In this document: in pieces, positions 34,847-42,759 of the stretch
Position numbering within the stretch: position 1 is the stretch's first letter
How the letters are laid out: the number at the start of each line of letters is the position of its first letter
Source of the DNA: Pandoraea vervacti
Lineage (GTDB): Bacteria; Pseudomonadota; Gammaproteobacteria; Burkholderiales; Burkholderiaceae
NCBI RefSeq assembly: GCF_000934605.2
Contig: NZ_CP010897.2
Coordinates: 4,774,001 to 4,838,000 of the forward strand
Direction of reading: 5' to 3'
DNA length: 64,000 bases
The notes under the pieces: generated by a model
Database searches by the model: none
Seen by the model: the letters and a program-made list of their open reading frames with translations, nothing else
What the model was told of the DNA's origin: nothing
Program-made: the position numbers and the translations under genes

Positions 34847-34880
34847 AAAGAGGGAGCCCGATGTCCCGGGCTCCCTCTTT
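34847..34880 (-). terminator. Terminator after sucD
   Basis: A perfect 14-base-pair stem, AAAGAGGGAGCCCG and CGGGCTCCCTCTTT, with a six-base loop; the minus strand continues TTTTGC. It ends the DUF2889-sucC-sucD transcript. A short GTAAAGAC-like nine-base repeat lies just beyond (34755-34790). Confidence 0.9.
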
Positions 34881-34938
34881 CATGACTCGCGATACCGCCG
34901 CCGGTTCCGGCGGCCGCAACGAAGTCGTCCGGCGGGAA

Positions 34939-35820
34939 TTACAGCACCGACTTGAGCAGGCGGCCCATTTCCGACGGGTTCTTGGTCACCTTGATGCCAC
35001 AGGCATCCATGATGGCCAGCTTGGCTTCGGCCGTGTCGGCGCCGCCCGAGATCAGCGCGCCGGCGTGGCCCATGCGCTTGCCCGGAGGCGCCGTCACGCC
35101 TGCGATGAAGCCGACGACCGGCTTCTTCATGTTGCCCTTGATCCACTCGGCGGCGGCAGCTTCGTCCGGACCGCCGATTTCACCGATCATGATCACGGCG
35201 TCCGTTTCCGGATCGTCGTTGAACATCTTCATGACGTCGATGTGCTTCAGACCGTTGATCGGGTCGCCACCGATACCGACGGCGCTCGACTGGCCCAGAC
35301 CCAATGCGGTCAGCTGGCCCACGGCTTCGTACGTCAGGGTGCCCGAGCGCGACACCACGCCGATGCGACCCTTCTTGTGGATGTGACCCGGCATGATGCC
35401 GATCTTCAGTTCGTCCGGCGTGATCACGCCCGGGCAGTTCGGGCCGAGCAGCAGGGTCTTGCGACCTTCGCGACGCATACGGTCCTTCACTTCGATCATG
35501 TCACGAACCGGAATACCTTCCGTGATACAGATCGCCAGATCCAGGTCGGCTTCGACAGCTTCCCAGATGGCGGCAGCAGCGCCTGCGGGCGGCACATAGA
35601 TCACGGAGACGGTCGCGCCGGTTTGTTCCTTCGCGTCCTTCACCGAACCGTAAATCGGAATCCCTTCGAAGTCTTCGCCAGCCTTCTTCGGGTTCACGCC
35701 GGCGACGAACGCGTTCTTGCCGTTCGCGTATTCGCGGCACATGCGGGTATGGAACTGGCCGGTCTTGCCAGTGATACCCTGGGTGATGACCTTGGTGTCT
35801 TTGTTGATCAGAATCGACAT
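34939..35820 (-). CDS. sucD: Succinate-CoA ligase, alpha subunit
   Basis: A 293-residue CoA-binding subunit of succinyl-CoA synthetase in the TCA cycle. QGITGKTGQFHT at the CoA site, GPNCPGVI and the catalytic phospho-histidine region GKRMGHAGALISGG are present. It lies 85 bases after sucC and is followed by a strong terminator. Confidence 0.97.
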   Translation of the reverse strand: MSILINKDTKVITQGITGKTGQFHTRMCREYANGKNAFVAGVNPKKAGEDFEGIPIYGSVKDAKEQTGATVSVIYVPPAGAAAAIWEAVEADLDLAICITEGIPVRDMIEVKDRMRREGRKTLLLGPNCPGVITPDELKIGIMPGHIHKKGRIGVVSRSGTLTYEAVGQLTALGLGQSSAVGIGGDPINGLKHIDVMKMFNDDPETDAVIMIGEIGGPDEAAAAEWIKGNMKKPVVGFIAGVTAPPGKRMGHAGALISGGADTAEAKLAIMDACGIKVTKNPSEMGRLLKSVL

Positions 35821-35905
35821 TGCTTGATTTCCTTCGTCCTGTTGCCTGGCGGTATGCGCTCAGCCTTTCGGGAGCCGCACGCCGCGACGGCTTCGACTGT
35901 TCTGG

Positions 35906-37072
35906 TTACTTGCCTGCGGCAGCCGCGACAACCTTCTGGGCAGCTTCTTCCATGCTGTCCGCAGAGATGATCGGCAGGCCGGACTCGGCGAGCATCTTCT
36001 TGCCCAGGTCTTCGTTCGTGCCCTTCATGCGCACGACGAGCGGCACCTTCAGCGACACAGCCTTCGACGCCGTGATCACGCCTTCGGCGATCACGTCGCA
36101 GCGCATGATGCCGCCGAAGATGTTGACCAGAATGGCCGTCAGGTTCGGGTTCTTCAGCATGATCTTGAACGCTTCGGTCACCTTCTCAGCCGTGGCGCCA
36201 CCGCCCACGTCCAGGAAGTTGGCCGGCTCGCCGCCGAACAGCTTGATGGTGTCCATCGTGGCCATGGCCAGACCGGCGCCGTTGACCAGACAGCCGATGT
36301 TGCCGTCGAGCGAGATGTAAGCCAGATCGAACTTCGAGGCTTCGACTTCCGCCGGATCTTCTTCGTCCAGATCGCGGTAAGCCACGATTTCCGGATGACG
36401 GAACAGGGCGTTCGAATCGAAGTTGAACTTGGCGTCCAGCGCCGTGACCGTGCCGTTCTTGCTCACGTTCAGCGGGTTGATTTCGGCCAGCGATGCGTCC
36501 GTTTCCCAGAAGGCCTTGTACAGACCTTGCAGAATCGTGCGGGCTTGCGAGATCGAACCTTCCGGCACGCTGATCTTCTTGGCGAAGTCGTCGGCTTGCG
36601 CGTCCGTCAGGCCCACCGACGGATCGATCACGACGTGGTGGATCAATTCCGGGTGCTTTTCGGCGACTTCTTCGATGTCCATGCCGCCTTCGCTCGAACC
36701 CATCATCACGATCTTCTGCGTGACGCGGTCAACCACCAGGCTGACGTACAGTTCGTTGTGGATGTCGGCGCCTTCTTCGATCAACAGGCGATTGACCTTC
36801 TGGCCTTCCGGGCCCGTCTGGTGCGTGACCAGTTGCATGCCGAGGATCTGGCCGGCGTATTCGCGCACTTGCTCGATCGACTTGGCAACCTTCACGCCGC
36901 CGCCCTTGCCGCGACCGCCTGCGTGAATCTGGGCCTTGACCACCCAAACCGGACCGCCGAGTTCTTCGGCTGCCTTCACGGCCTCGTCCACGGAAAACGC
37001 CGGAATGCCGCGGGGCACCGCGACTCCGAATTTCCGGAGGATTTCCTTGCCTTGATACTCATGAATCTTCAT
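35906..37072 (-). CDS. sucC: Succinate-CoA ligase, beta subunit
   Basis: A 388-residue ATP-grasp subunit that pairs with SucD. MKIHEYQGKEILRKFGV, VVKAQIHAGGRGKGGGVK and NGAGLAMATMD are standard. Its start codon overlaps the DUF2889 stop (ATGA), so a small uncharacterised protein is made just ahead of it from the same message. Confidence 0.97.
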   Translation of the reverse strand: MKIHEYQGKEILRKFGVAVPRGIPAFSVDEAVKAAEELGGPVWVVKAQIHAGGRGKGGGVKVAKSIEQVREYAGQILGMQLVTHQTGPEGQKVNRLLIEEGADIHNELYVSLVVDRVTQKIVMMGSSEGGMDIEEVAEKHPELIHHVVIDPSVGLTDAQADDFAKKISVPEGSISQARTILQGLYKAFWETDASLAEINPLNVSKNGTVTALDAKFNFDSNALFRHPEIVAYRDLDEEDPAEVEASKFDLAYISLDGNIGCLVNGAGLAMATMDTIKLFGGEPANFLDVGGGATAEKVTEAFKIMLKNPNLTAILVNIFGGIMRCDVIAEGVITASKAVSLKVPLVVRMKGTNEDLGKKMLAESGLPIISADSMEEAAQKVVAAAAGK

Positions 37073-37752
37073 GCGTGATTCCCTTCTTGCTGAGTTGGAA
37101 GTTTGGGTTCGAGCTCGCGAGTCGAGGCCGCATCGCGCACCGCTTCTGATGTGACGGGCGTCGTGGGCTCGTTCGCTCGATCGTTTGCGCGGCCGTTGAA
37201 CCAGCGCGGGTAAAACCGGCGCACCGCCTCGCCATCAAACCGCAGGGCGTGACAATGTCCGAGTTGGAAAGGAGGTGCCGAATCTTCGGCATCGTTGCTC
37301 GCCAGCGCCGTATCGGGTGTGTCGATCACCACCCCGGCGAAAGCCTGAATCGCTGCCGTCGGCAGGACGCTACACAGTTCTGTCAGGTGGGTACAGCCCG
37401 CCGCGCCGCCAAGGCGCTCGCGAACCCCGCGCCGGAAGCCGCGCCGCAGGTTAAGACCAATCAACTGACGGTATCGCGGGCCGATCTGGTCGCAAATGCC
37501 GGGATAAGGCACCCAGTCGGACACAGCCTCGGCATCATGGACTTCGAACGCTTCGTCGATCGTCAGCCGCAGCCATAGTTCGTGAATCGGCGTGCCCTCC
37601 TTGCGAAGGCCGGTGGCCAATGCAAAATCCCGATCCTTGTGATCGGTCAGTCGGGCTTCGATGTCCCATAGGCCATCGTCGCGCGAATACGCTTCAACAG
37701 CGATCGTGCGACGGTGACGCAAGGTACGAGAGGCAGGCGCGGAGAGCGGCAT
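37069..37752 (-). CDS. DUF2889 domain-containing protein
   Basis: A 227-residue cytoplasmic protein. The N-terminus RTLRHRRTIAVEAYSRDDGLWDIEARLTD, followed by IHELWLRLTIDEAFEV and GCTHLTELCSVLPTAAIQAF, is the DUF2889 pattern with conserved His and Cys. Function unknown. It is translationally coupled to sucC. Start ATG 37752 (MPLSAP) is taken because DUF2889 similarity begins there; a frame extension to 37947 is low-quality. The C-terminal 40 residues are Arg/Asn/Thr-rich. Confidence 0.88.
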   Translation of the reverse strand: MPLSAPASRTLRHRRTIAVEAYSRDDGLWDIEARLTDHKDRDFALATGLRKEGTPIHELWLRLTIDEAFEVHDAEAVSDWVPYPGICDQIGPRYRQLIGLNLRRGFRRGVRERLGGAAGCTHLTELCSVLPTAAIQAFAGVVIDTPDTALASNDAEDSAPPFQLGHCHALRFDGEAVRRFYPRWFNGRANDRANEPTTPVTSEAVRDAASTRELEPKLPTQQEGNHA

Positions 37753-38062
37753 GCGGAAGTGTGCAATGCATGAACGCAGAAAGACCTTGATTCTAGCATA
37801 GGCGGCAGCCCCGTCTGCCGCAGCGCAGCAGAAGCCCGCCGCATAAGGCGGAATTGCCCGACCCATCGGTCGGTCAATCAGATTATCGCCTCTGCCCGCC
37901 GGTATGGTGCGACGCCATAACGCGATAAGTGACGATTGACGTGTCACGCGAGATACGGCGTCGTGTCACGCGAGCATTGGCGCAGGTTGCGCGACGATAC
38001 GCGCCGTTAGCCGCACACGGATAAATGGACACGCATCCATAAGGAAAACGATGGGACCGACG
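37753..38062. promoter_or_regulatory. DUF2889-sucCD promoter region with direct repeat and hairpin
   Basis: These 310 bases contain no gene. A 13-base direct repeat, CGTGTCACGCGAG at 37940-37952 and 37962-37974, has a 22-base period, two helical turns. CCGACC-CATC-GGTCGG at 37858-37873 forms a hairpin. Both lie upstream of the DUF2889-sucC-sucD operon and could be regulator sites. Confidence 0.45.
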
Positions 38063-38608
38063 TCAGATGTCGTCCGAAAATTCGTCGGCGCCCCGTACGA
38101 TTTTGCTGATAACGGTACGCGAGAAGCCCCGGGCCGCAAGAAAACGCATCTGTTTGGCGCGTGCTTCAGGGGTCGTGGCGACCTCGCCGAACTTCTTCTG
38201 CCAGACAGCATGTGCCCGCGCCAGTTCGGTCTCGCGCAGTTGCTCCGAAATCGCGGCGACGGTTTCAGCATCGACCTGATGCTGCTTGAGTTCGCCAACG
38301 ATACGCGTGGTCCCCATGCGCGATGCGCGACGATTCACCACGCTTTCGGCGAACCGCTCGTTGGACAGCCAGCGCTCCCGTTCCAGACTGTCGAGCAACC
38401 GATCGAGCGCTTCGGGGTCCTCGGCGTCGGCGTAGGACGCCAGCTTGCGACGCAACTCCGCACGACTGTATTCGCGACGCGCAAGATACGACAACGCGCG
38501 ACCTTTCAGGCTCAGCGTGGGTTTGCGGGAGGGTTTGACCGCGACGGCCTCATCCCCGGGCGGGGGTGGCGGCACATTCGGTGCGCGAGGAGGACGGCGA
38601 TTGATCAT
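38063..38608 (-). CDS. recX: Regulatory protein RecX
   Basis: A 181-residue helical RecA modulator made of three-helix repeats: ALSYLARREYSRAELRRKLASY, LDRLLDSLERERWLSNERFAESVV, then VWQKKFG...KQMRFLAARGFS. It inhibits RecA filament extension. The N-terminal 35 residues are Pro/Arg-rich. It lies downstream of recA, separated by 251 bases and the recA terminator. Confidence 0.93.
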   Translation of the reverse strand: MINRRPPRAPNVPPPPPGDEAVAVKPSRKPTLSLKGRALSYLARREYSRAELRRKLASYADAEDPEALDRLLDSLERERWLSNERFAESVVNRRASRMGTTRIVGELKQHQVDAETVAAISEQLRETELARAHAVWQKKFGEVATTPEARAKQMRFLAARGFSRTVISKIVRGADEFSDDI

Positions 38609-38684
38609 GACTTCATCGTAGCGCCATCAGCGGCAGTCCCATGAGCGAAAAAACCATGACACCCGACGAATGCCAGCACGAGCC

Positions 38685-38731
38685 GGCATCGGCATCGGCA
38701 TCGGCATCGGCATCGGCATCGGCATCGGCAT
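38685..38731. repeat. GGCATC hexanucleotide tandem repeat
   Basis: Seven exact copies of GGCATC from 38685 to 38726 plus a partial eighth, between recX and recA. Beyond it a weaker GTCGGCGTC-like repeat continues to about 38765. A minus-strand frame here would encode poly(Asp-Ala), but it has no start of its own outside recA and is probably not translated. Confidence 0.9.
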
Positions 38732-38802
38732 AAGCGTCAAAGTCGGCGTCGGAGTCGGCGTCGAAATCAAGCGAAGACACCGAGACCGCAGGTCCACAAA
38801 GC

Positions 38803-38841
38803 AAAAACGGCAGCACGATGCCATAAGGCCTCGCGCTGCCG
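38803..38841 (-). terminator. Terminator after recA
   Basis: On the minus strand CGGCAGCGCGA pairs with TCGTGCTGCCG (one G-T wobble), with a nested GCC-TTAT-GGC hairpin in the loop, followed by TTTTTGC. It separates recA from recX. Confidence 0.85.
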
Positions 38842-38859
38842 CACCGACAACACAGGCGA

Positions 38860-39924
38860 TTACGCCTCGTCGTCTTCTTCGATCTCGCCGGTTTCGTTGA
38901 TCGCCGTAACACCCAGCGATGCACGCACCTTGTTCTCGATTTCGTGGGCGATGTCCGGATTTTCGCGCAGGAACTCACGCGCGTTGTCCTTGCCCTGACC
39001 GATCTTCTCGCCGTTGTAGCTGTACCATGCGCCGGCCTTCTCGACGATCTTCGCGTTGACGCCCAGATCGATGATTTCGCCTTCGCGCGAAATCCCCTGG
39101 CCGTAGAGGATGTCGAAAATCGCTTCGCGGAACGGCGGGGACACCTTGTTCTTCACGACCTTGACGCGGGTCTCGTTACCGACCACCTCGTCGCCCTTCT
39201 TGATCGAACCGATACGGCGGATGTCCAGGCGCACCGACGAATAGAACTTCAGTGCGTTACCGCCGGTCGTCGTTTCCGGGTTGCCGAACATCACACCGAT
39301 CTTCATGCGAATCTGGTTGATGAAGATCACCGTGCAGTTCGTGCGCTTGATCGTGCCGGTCAGCTTACGCAGCGCCTGCGACATCAGACGCGCTTGCAGA
39401 CCCGGCAGCGAGTCGCCCATTTCCCCTTCGATTTCGGCCTTCGGCACCAGGGCCGCGACCGAGTCGATGATGATGAGGTCGATCGAGCCCGAACGCACCA
39501 GCGCATCGGCGATTTCCAGCGCCTGTTCGCCCGTGTCCGGCTGCGAGATCAGCAGTTCCGGCACCGAAACGCCAAGCTTGCTCGCGTAGCCGACGTCGAG
39601 AGCATGCTCCGCGTCGATAAACGCGCACGTGCCGCCGATCTTCTGCATTTCCGCCACGACTTGCAGCGTGAGCGTGGTCTTACCCGACGATTCCGGACCG
39701 TAGATCTCGATCACACGGCCGCGCGGCAGACCACCGACACCGAGTGCGATGTCCAGCCCCAGCGAGCCCGTGGAGACGACCTGGATGTCCGCTTCGACCT
39801 CGCCGTCGCCAAGACGCATGATCGAGCCCTTGCCGAATTGCTTCTCGATCTGCGCGAGGGCGGCGGCGAGCGCCTTGCCTTTCTCGGCCGACAGATTGGC
39901 AGACCCTTTCTTGCTTTCTTCCAT
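38860..39924 (-). CDS. recA: Recombinase RecA
   Basis: A 354-residue DNA recombinase and SOS co-protease. Walker A GPESSGKTT, then DAEHALD, LIIIDSVAALVPKAEIEGEMGD and the L2/QIRMKIGVMFGNPETTTGG segment are canonical, and the acidic C-terminus ends EEDDEA. Start ATG 39924 (MEESKKG) matches family length; the frame to 40008 runs through the promoter. A LexA-like box overlaps the -10 region. Confidence 0.98.
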   Translation of the reverse strand: MEESKKGSANLSAEKGKALAAALAQIEKQFGKGSIMRLGDGEVEADIQVVSTGSLGLDIALGVGGLPRGRVIEIYGPESSGKTTLTLQVVAEMQKIGGTCAFIDAEHALDVGYASKLGVSVPELLISQPDTGEQALEIADALVRSGSIDLIIIDSVAALVPKAEIEGEMGDSLPGLQARLMSQALRKLTGTIKRTNCTVIFINQIRMKIGVMFGNPETTTGGNALKFYSSVRLDIRRIGSIKKGDEVVGNETRVKVVKNKVSPPFREAIFDILYGQGISREGEIIDLGVNAKIVEKAGAWYSYNGEKIGQGKDNAREFLRENPDIAHEIENKVRASLGVTAINETGEIEEDDEA

Positions 39925-39978
39925 GAATCGTCCTTTGATATGATGAGCGAGACGGCTCGAGTGAGGCGTGACTGCCGG

Positions 39979-40008
39979 TACTGTATAAAAAACCAGTGCT
40001 CTTTGCAA
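39979..40008 (-). promoter_or_regulatory. recA promoter with LexA (SOS) box
   Basis: TACTGTATAAAAAACCAGTG at 39979-39998 matches CTGT-N8-ACAG with one mismatch. On the minus strand TTGCAA (40008-40003) and TACAGT (39985-39980) are spaced by 17 bases and form a -35/-10 pair, so the LexA box covers the promoter. The recA start is 55 bases downstream. Confidence 0.75.
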
Positions 40009-40126
40009 GTGCCTGTTGTCCGAAAGCGCCGAAACGACAAAAAAAGCCGCGAACCACGCGCCGCAACATCACAGGAGACACACCGCCGCCGTCAGGCATC
40101 GGTGCCTACACAAGCCTATCACGCCC

Positions 40127-40816
40127 ATGCGAATTCTCATCGCAGAGGATGACAGCATTCTGGCCGACGCCCTGACCCGCTCCCTGCGTCAGGGGGGCTA
40201 CGCCGTCGACCACGTCAAGACGGGACTCGAAGCGGATTCCGCACTTTCTGCCCAGACGTTCGACCTGCTGATTCTCGACCTCGGTCTGCCGCGCCTGCCC
40301 GGTCACGAAGTGTTACGCCGACTGCGCGCCCGCAACTCCCATCTGCCCGTGCTGATTCTGACGGCCTCCGACAGCGTCGATGCGCGCGTGAAAGGTCTCG
40401 ATCTCGGCGCGGACGACTACATGGCCAAGCCGTTCGCGCTCGCCGAACTCGAAGCGCGCGTGCGCGCCCTGACCCGGCGCGGCGCAGGCGGCGGTTCGAC
40501 CGTCATCCGTCATGGCCCGCTCAGCTTCGATCAGGTCGGGCGCACCGCCTATATTCATGAGCAGATGCTCGATTTGTCCGCACGCGAACTCGAATTGCTC
40601 GAAGTGCTGCTGCTGCGTACCGGGCGCCTCGTCTCGAAAGAACAACTCGTCGATCACCTGTGTGGCTGGGGCGAGGAAGTCAGCAACAACGCCATCGAGG
40701 TGTACATGCACCGGCTGCGCAAGAAGATCGAGCCCAGCGGCGTACGCATCGCCACGATTCGCGGCTTGGGGTATTGTCTGGAAAAGCCGGCGGCAACGCC
40801 CGCCAATGCTGCCTGA
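40127..40816 (+). CDS. OmpR-family response regulator (TctD/QseB-like)
   Basis: A 229-residue two-component regulator. The receiver domain has the acidic pocket E7-D8-D9, phospho-acceptor D51 (LLILDLGLPRLPG) and the KPF loop. The C-terminal winged helix (LSARELELLEVLLLRTGRLVSKEQL) is of the OmpR type. ATG 40127 was chosen; an extension to 40016 is an unlikely Lys/Arg-rich leader. It is 185 bases upstream of the sensor kinase in the same direction. Confidence 0.93.
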   Translation: MRILIAEDDSILADALTRSLRQGGYAVDHVKTGLEADSALSAQTFDLLILDLGLPRLPGHEVLRRLRARNSHLPVLILTASDSVDARVKGLDLGADDYMAKPFALAELEARVRALTRRGAGGGSTVIRHGPLSFDQVGRTAYIHEQMLDLSARELELLEVLLLRTGRLVSKEQLVDHLCGWGEEVSNNAIEVYMHRLRKKIEPSGVRIATIRGLGYCLEKPAATPANAA

Positions 40817-41001
40817 GGACCCTCGCAGGCGGGATGTACGGGATAGGCGGAATGAGCGACGCGCTTGCGACGTCGGCGCACGCCTCGCTTAAGGGTCTTG
40901 CACGTGCAGGTGTGCAGACGTATCCCGCCACCCGGCCACTGCGGCCACTTCGGCCAGTTCGGTGACCCCGGCCGCCTCAGCCTCTTTAGACTTGCTACCC
41001 G

Positions 41002-42588
41002 ATGCGTCTGAGCTTTCGCCCTCCTCATCGCGCCACGCTTGCGGATCCCGACGCATCGCCCCATCCGGCAGACGCCGCCGATCCGTTCGACCCTTACGCG
41101 GATCCCTTCGTACGCCCGGGCTTCGGCGCGCCGCTGGAGCGCGAGGCGGAGCCGCCGCCACGCTCGCTGTTCGGCGAAATCCTCGACTGGATGCTCGCCC
41201 CGTTGCTGCTGCTCTGGCCGATGAGCATTGCCGTGACGTATCTGGTCGCGAAGTCGATCGCCAACGGCCCCTTCGACCGGGCGCTGGAAACCAATACCTA
41301 TGTCCTCGCCCAGCAGGTCCACTCCGATCGCGGGCAAGTCACGCTCGCCTTGCCGATGCCCGCCCGGGACCTGCTGCGTGCGGACGCCACCGACAACATC
41401 TATTTTCAGGTCCTTGGCGCGAAGGGGGAACTCGTCGGCGGCACGGCCGAACTGCCCTTGCCGCATGAAGACGACCGGCCGCAGCCAGGCGTCGTCCAGT
41501 TCCGCGACGAGACGCTCGGCGGCAACGACATTCGCGTCGCCTTCACCTATGTCGATCTGCCGCGCATGACGCCCCCCGGCAGCATGGCGCTCGTTCAGGT
41601 CGCCGAAACGCTAGACAAGCGCAGTCAACTGGCCAACGAGATCATCAAGGGCGTAATCCTGCCGCAGTTCGTGATCCTGCCGCTGGCCATCGTGCTCGTG
41701 TGGTTCGGTCTGTCGCGCGGTCTGGCGCCGCTGCATGCGCTGCAGGAGCACATTCGCGCCCGGCGTCCCGACGACCTGTCGCCGCTCGAAGCCCGTCAGG
41801 CGCCGCCGGAGATCGCGCCGCTCGTCAACTCGCTGAACGATCTGCTCGGACGCCTCGAACAAAACATGAAGCTCCAGCAACGCTTCATCGCCGACGCGGC
41901 GCATCAGCTCAAGACGCCGCTTGCCGGTCTGCGCATGCAGGCCGAACTCGCGTTGCGTCAGACCTCGCCAGACGAGTTGCGGCGCTCGCTCTCGCAGATC
42001 GCCGTGAGCTCCGAGCAGGCAGCGCGTCTGGTCAACCAGTTGCTCGCGTTGGCGCGCGCGGAGAACAGCGCGAACGACGCCGCCGCATTCACGCCGCTCA
42101 ACCTCAGCCTGCTCGCACGCAGCGCCATGCAGGACTGGTTCCAGGCCGCGTTCGCCAAGCGCATCGACCTTGGCTTCGAGGAGCCGCCGTTCCCGGTGCA
42201 TCTGTCCGGCCAGCCGGTGATGCTGCGCGAGTTGCTCAATAACCTGATCGACAACGCGATCCGTTACACGCCTGCCGGCGGTAAGGTGACGGTGCGCCTG
42301 CGTCATGAGGCGTCCGACGGATTCGTCCATCTCGAAGTCGAAGACACCGGCCCCGGCATTCCCGTTGCGGAGCGCCCACGCGTGTTCGAGCGCTTCTATC
42401 GCATTCTCGGCAGCGACAGCGACGGCAGCGGACTCGGGCTCGCGATCGTGCGTGAAATCGTGCAGATTCATCGCGGCGATGTGAGCGTGCTCGACCATGT
42501 CGACGCGCAGCACCCCGAAGCAACCGGCACCCTCATTCGAGTGACGTTACCGCTCGCCGAGGCGCCTATCGAAAACCCTCATGCGTGA
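41002..42588 (+). CDS. Sensor histidine kinase (TctE/QseC-like)
   Basis: A 528-residue membrane sensor. The N-terminal 55 residues are Pro/Asp-rich and cytoplasmic, longer than usual. Helix 1 is at about 62-84, a TctE-type periplasmic sensor domain at about 85-215, helix 2 at 218-236, then linker, DHp box FIADAAHQLKTPLAGLRM with phospho-histidine H301, and ATPase motifs NNLIDNAIRY, DTGPGIP and GSGLGLAIV. It pairs with the upstream regulator. TctE-type sensors usually sense carboxylates; the next gene is an MHS transporter, which fits but is not proof. Confidence 0.92.
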   Translation: MRLSFRPPHRATLADPDASPHPADAADPFDPYADPFVRPGFGAPLEREAEPPPRSLFGEILDWMLAPLLLLWPMSIAVTYLVAKSIANGPFDRALETNTYVLAQQVHSDRGQVTLALPMPARDLLRADATDNIYFQVLGAKGELVGGTAELPLPHEDDRPQPGVVQFRDETLGGNDIRVAFTYVDLPRMTPPGSMALVQVAETLDKRSQLANEIIKGVILPQFVILPLAIVLVWFGLSRGLAPLHALQEHIRARRPDDLSPLEARQAPPEIAPLVNSLNDLLGRLEQNMKLQQRFIADAAHQLKTPLAGLRMQAELALRQTSPDELRRSLSQIAVSSEQAARLVNQLLALARAENSANDAAAFTPLNLSLLARSAMQDWFQAAFAKRIDLGFEEPPFPVHLSGQPVMLRELLNNLIDNAIRYTPAGGKVTVRLRHEASDGFVHLEVEDTGPGIPVAERPRVFERFYRILGSDSDGSGLGLAIVREIVQIHRGDVSVLDHVDAQHPEATGTLIRVTLPLAEAPIENPHA

Positions 42589-42759
42589 CGGAATCACGCA
42601 AAATACGACCCATTTCGGGCCAAAGTCGAGGGTAAGTCCCTAGCAGCGTAAGGTTCGAGTCAGTTTGGCGTCAGACGGCGGTAAGGTTGCGCTCCAATAA
42701 TCAGTTGCAACGGCCCGGGTGCGTCCCAGGGGCGTGCTTACATTACAGGAGACAACCGC

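Noticed and set aside
38613..38978. Minus-strand frame encoding poly(Asp-Ala) across the GGCATC repeat
   Set aside because: It starts inside recA in another frame and crosses the recA terminator; no ribosome site.
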